Shown here: positions 60,895-64,000 of the stretch, in pieces | How the letters are laid out: every line of letters begins with the position of its first letter | How positions within the stretch are numbered: position 1 is the first letter of the stretch | From: Eremomyces bilateralis CBS 781.70 | Lineage: Eukaryota; Ascomycota; Dothideomycetes; Eremomycetales; Eremomycetaceae | Reading direction: 5' to 3' | Length of the DNA: 64,000 nucleotides | Assembly (NCBI RefSeq): GCF_010015585.1 | Contig: NW_022985085.1 | Location: forward strand, 254,384-318,383 | Made by a program: the position numbers and the translations under genes | The notes under the pieces: model-generated | What the model was told of the DNA's origin: nothing | Seen by the model: the letters and a program-made list of their open reading frames with translations, nothing else | The model's database searches: none

Positions 60895-61686
60895 TCAATC
60901 CTATCATGTTGTTAGCAGTCATTCTATAGATGTTGAAAAGGTTTAAAATCCGTATTGCAAGGGGGATGTGAAGGCGTTGAATCTGGGAAATAACCAGATG
61001 GCGCCAAACAAATAGAGCTGACTCAAATGGGGTATTCGATTCAAAACTTACCCATCCTTGATCCTTTTGCCGTACGATATCGCCCTTTCGGCCGGTTTGC
61101 TTTCCAGTCTTCCCCCCCTCCACGACGAGTTTGTCGAACTGGAACATCTGGCTGATGACCGTTTGTCTCTGCAGATCCCAATGGTTAGCAGCGGTTCGCC
61201 TGAGCGCACGAAAATGGAGTGCTATGAAAATTTCTGCGAGGGACGACCATCCACCCCACGGTCTTCGTCGGATCGCATTCCTCATATATCACGTCTAAGA
61301 TGATGGACAACGGGGCAAAACGGTGACGGGCGTGTACTCACCTTCAAAACCTGCAGCTCTTGGAGCCCCTTCTGCATCATCTCCTGTACCTTGCGTTCCT
61401 CTGTGATAGCTTGGTTCTCCCTAAACGCGTCTCTCGTCCGTCGTTTCGCATATTCTCGGAAGTTGTAGTTGGCGAACTGGTTGCCTTGACGGAGGAGGGA
61501 TCGATACTGCCATGACTTTGGTTAACCGCGTCCTTCTACACCTTGATGGACTCATCGACCAATTATGCGCGCATTTGGACGTCCAAGGCGAAGGCCACCA
61601 GCTTCTTCGAAATGCCGCGGACACCCGAAAGGAGGACTCACCAACGATCGGGCTTGCGAGCCGACGTTTGACTTCGCGACTGACAT
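60895..61686 (-). CDS. isd11: LYR-motif Fe-S cluster assembly factor Isd11
   Basis: Exons 61686-61642, 61506-61342, 61168-61052, 60900-60895 (110 aa). Isd11 stabilises the cysteine desulphurase Nfs1 in the mitochondrial matrix. The LYR tripeptide is formed across the first splice: [12 protein letters not shown]. After that come [19 protein letters not shown], the conserved Phe that binds the acyl carrier, and the C-terminal [12 protein letters not shown]. The last exon is just six bases, GATTGA (Asp and stop), after an intron that contains an ideal branch site CTAAC and acceptor ATAG. Family members commonly end in GWD or GWG, so this micro-exon is probably real. Without it, translation would run into the intron. 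All four exons are in frame; the introns (135, 173 and 151 nt) are longer than others in the window. Confidence 0.9.
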
Positions 61687-62090
61687 GGCGCCTGTGTGAT
61701 GAGTTCAAGGACGTGATATCCACATGTTCGACGGGAATTCCAGCGCTCCAAGTGATTTCCCGACGTTGTCGAAGCTCTTTCTGATGTAGTGGTTTCGGGG
61801 ATAGAAAGATTTCGAGGTGGTTGTCGTCATGTCGGCCGGGATGCCGTTGATGGCTTGGCATTTCAGTTCCACATCCCCCAACACCACATCATCTCTCTTC
61901 TGTATTCTTATTCCTCTGCAGGTTCCCGAAAGTTAACAATGCCACTCATTTAATTGAGTCTTATATTATCTTCATATTGTCCTACTAACAAGGGAGTCAT
62001 AGTGCATAAACATCGTGAAATCCATATCTAGACCAAGTCCCGAATATCCTCATGGGGACGGACCGATCCAATCCTCCCCATCCATACCCT
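61687..62090. other. Intergenic region
   Basis: 404 bases between two minus-strand genes, with leader of isd11 on one side and the 3' flank of the membrane-protein gene on the other. A short frame at 61705-61887 is a likely chance frame in the leader. Confidence 0.4.
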
Positions 62091-62718
62091 TCACGAACTC
62101 TCAGCTTTTTGGATTTCAGGGCTTTTTCGTAGCAATGGCGTCTTCTCAGTAACATTCCCCGATATCTCCCTCCTCTCCTCCTCCTTTCGCCTCCTCTCCT
62201 CCTCCTTTCGCCTCCTCTCCTTCCTTTTCCGGCCCGCCAATTCCACCACTTCCATTCCCGGGCTCCTCTCCATCCGCTCGAAGAACCGCTGCGTCGCCCC
62301 GGGCCAGCACCGCCTACATCCTGCGATGATCGCCCTATAGATGACGGCCCATCCGACTAAGACGATCACCATCGTGAAGCTGGCATACTGCAGAGTGCTC
62401 CATATGGGATACGTGATCGACTGCGCAGGATTCCGGTACGGCGTATACCCGGATGTCAGGATGCAGAGAACGAACACAAGAACAGGAGGCAGCCCCAAAA
62501 GGATGGCGCGCCATAGGGCGGGCCAGAAGATTTCGAAGGTTTCGCGGTAAGTAAGTCCGTCCCATGGATCGGGCTCTGCATATAAACATCGTCAACGGGG
62601 TGGATACGGACATATGGGTAGCATATGACATACCGTCTTCGCTTTCCTCTTCCGCGGCACTACCTGGGTGGATTTCGGATCGCTCTAGATCTCTGGGGAT
62701 GGTCTCCTCGACCGCCAT
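62091..62718 (-). CDS. Small two-TM membrane protein (uncharacterised)
   Basis: Exons 62718-62634 and 62575-62091 (189 aa; 58-nt intron). The N-terminus is acidic. EPDPWDGLTYRETFEIFW leads into two hydrophobic segments: AILLGLPPVLVFVLCILTSG (about residues 47-66) and a second around 75-105 (YASFTMVIVLVGWAVIYRAI). Next comes a Lys/Arg-rich tail with the repeat RRKEEERRRKEEERR and a dileucine-like end EKTPLLRKS. The arrangement suggests an endomembrane or mitochondrial protein with both ends in the cytosol. I do not recognise the family. A 21-base tandem duplication encodes the RRKEEER units. Confidence 0.7.
62169..62220 (-). repeat. 21-base tandem repeat within the membrane-protein gene
   Basis: A unit of 21 bases (CTCCTCCTTTCGCCTCCTCTC on the + strand) occurs about two and a half times without change. 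It encodes RRKEEER copies. Recent duplication is likely. Confidence 0.75.
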
Positions 62719-63105
62719 GAAATTAGTCCTTGAGAGGCAGATTGTGGACCGTCCATATGCTTCAAATGGACGCTGTAATATTTGCTTGTCCTTCGATTTC
62801 TGTCAGGATTCCACCTTTTAGTTAGGAAGGAGGTGGAGGATGACTTGGAGAGTAAGTTCGTCGAAATATTCCCCTCGAGTGGGTAGACCATGGGGTGGTT
62901 CGCCTCGTATCCAGTTCATATGCACTGCGGCACGACTGCTTGGCAATAATGACCAGGCTGCAAAGTAATACCGGAAAAGCATAGAGAACGTACCTAGTCC
63001 ATCAGTACGTATAGCAATTGCTATATACTACCAATCCCAGCACATCCATAAACTCATAGCCACCATGTTATCTAAAGACGAACTCTAGTTGGAAGTAATC
63101 CAGTG
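62719..63105. other. Intergenic region
   Basis: 387 bases between two minus-strand genes. Nothing recognised. Confidence 0.4.
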
Positions 63106-64000
63106 CTATCTCCCTGGAACCTCCCCCGCTCCCCAAGCCCTCAACTCCTCCCCCGTCATCCCCTCCATCATCCGCTTATTCCCCTCCCACTTCGCAAACG
63201 CCGCCGCCTGCAGCAAACAATCACTCAAATCATCCAACTTCCCGATCCCCTCCTCCTCTCCCTTTTTCCTCCGCCCCTTCTTCCCCAGCTCCACAAACGC
63301 CCTCGCCATCTCTCCCGCCTGCCCTTCAAACCCCACCGTTATCCCCTCCCCCTCCCCCACCCCCTCCCTCACCCACCGCCCCACGACCTCCACCCTCCTG
63401 CTCTTCTCCCTTTTTCCTTTCCCCTTCCCCCCCTTCCCCCCCTTCTCCCCTCCAACCCACCACCCCACCACCCTCGCCGGACTCACCCCCACCACCTCCC
63501 TCCTTTCCCCATCCCCCATCCCCAACACGCTCCACAGCCCCATCTCCAACAACCCCACCCGCACCGTCCACTGCTGCACCGCCGCCGCCCCGCCCGTCCG
63601 CCACCGCTGCCGCTCGATCAACACCGCAGATGGCTTATGCGGACGCACCCATTCGTCCACCACCCGACGCGCGAGCGAGGCGAGCGCGGAGGGCGCGAAT
63701 GGGTCGGGGGGGAGGTATGTTGTTTGCAGAGAGTCGGAGGGGGTGGGGGAGGGCGAGGGGACGGCAGGGACGAGCTCGATACGCCGCCAGTGGGTGACGG
63801 TAAGGGATGGGGATAACGATGAGGATGCAGGGGGGAAGTCGAGCTGCGCGACGCAGATTCCCAGGTTACGGAGGCCGAGGTCGATGCTGACGATGGTGGG
63901 ACGGGGGGTGGGGGAGAGGCGGTGGAGGTGGAGGGCGGTGCGGAGATTGGTGAGGAGGGTGGGTTTGGTGCCGGTGGTCGGGGCGCCGAGGTGGTGGAGG
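63106..64000 (-). CDS. cce1: Mitochondrial Holliday-junction resolvase Cce1/Ydc2 (5' end outside the window)
   Basis: The 3' part of the gene, 297 residues to the stop at 63106; translation enters from beyond 64000. Cce1/Ydc2 cuts four-way junctions in mitochondrial DNA. The first residues, LGAPTTGTKPTLLTNLRTAL, look like the SAP-like helix that precedes the nuclease. Then TIVSIDLGLRNLGICVAQLD gives the RNase-H-like strand with the catalytic Asp. VLIERQRWRTGGAAAV holds the second acidic residue (Glu). The C-terminal part has KKGRRKKGEEEGIGKLDDLSD, with the last acidic pair that binds metal. A Lys/Gly-rich insertion (GGEKGGKGGKGKGKREKS) before it is unusual. The sequence is extremely C-rich on the + strand, but the frame has no stops. 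Confidence 0.85.
   Translation of the reverse strand, partial: LHHLGAPTTGTKPTLLTNLRTALHLHRLSPTPRPTIVSIDLGLRNLGICVAQLDFPPASSSLSPSLTVTHWRRIELVPAVPSPSPTPSDSLQTTYLPPDPFAPSALASLARRVVDEWVRPHKPSAVLIERQRWRTGGAAAVQQWTVRVGLLEMGLWSVLGMGDGERREVVGVSPARVVGWWVGGEKGGKGGKGKGKREKSRRVEVVGRWVREGVGEGEGITVGFEGQAGEMARAFVELGKKGRRKKGEEEGIGKLDDLSDCLLQAAAFAKWEGNKRMMEGMTGEELRAWGAGEVPGR

Overview
The window looks like nuclear DNA of a filamentous ascomycete (Pezizomycotina), most likely a Eurotiomycetes member related to Aspergillus, Penicillium or Talaromyces. I base this on many short introns (mostly 47-110 nt) with GT(A/G)AG(T) donors and CAG/TAG acceptors, long low-complexity Ser/Pro/Gln-rich proteins, and a set of typical fungal housekeeping genes. 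Every exon join given here was worked out by hand from splice sites and frame continuity. The exon sums of all spliced complete genes divide by three. No database search was run.

Left part (1-35.7 kb), gene-dense: an AT-hook/Myb-like nuclear protein behind a long pyrimidine-rich leader; a five-exon 743-residue protein I do not recognise; the ribosome-associated Hsp70 Ssz1; a Gemin2/Brr1-like SMN-complex protein; the large subunit of ribonucleotide reductase with an MCB box upstream; an Efm6-type lysine methyltransferase; a mitochondrial-looking membrane protein; a small PPxY protein; a CECR5-type HAD hydrolase; the ataxin-2 homologue Pbp1; the polarity factor Bud6; and a basic coiled-coil protein with TPX2-like blocks.

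Middle (35.7-48.6 kb), gene-poor: an AT-rich stretch with an intron-containing tRNA-Trp(CCA), an Ecl1-family longevity-factor gene, and otherwise no reading frame I can defend apart from one weak small ORF.

Right part (48.6-64 kb): a ten-exon gene for an unrecognised, probably secreted or membrane-tethered cysteine-cluster protein, divergent from a secreted M6-type metalloprotease; then Cog1 (Golgi tethering), a degenerate SDR-fold protein, an acidic nuclear-looking protein, the Fe-S cluster assembly factor Isd11 with a six-base last exon, a small two-TM membrane protein, and the 3' part of a mitochondrial Holliday-junction resolvase (Cce1/Ydc2) cut by the window edge.

The genes form no single pathway or operon. 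They are independent eukaryotic units. The pieces that best fit 'undescribed' are the divergent unknown-protein/M6-protease pair at 48.6-53.0 kb, the unknown gene at 5.5-8.0 kb and the pseudo-SDR at 56.3-57.8 kb. I saw no CRISPR array, intact transposon, rRNA or secondary-metabolite backbone gene.
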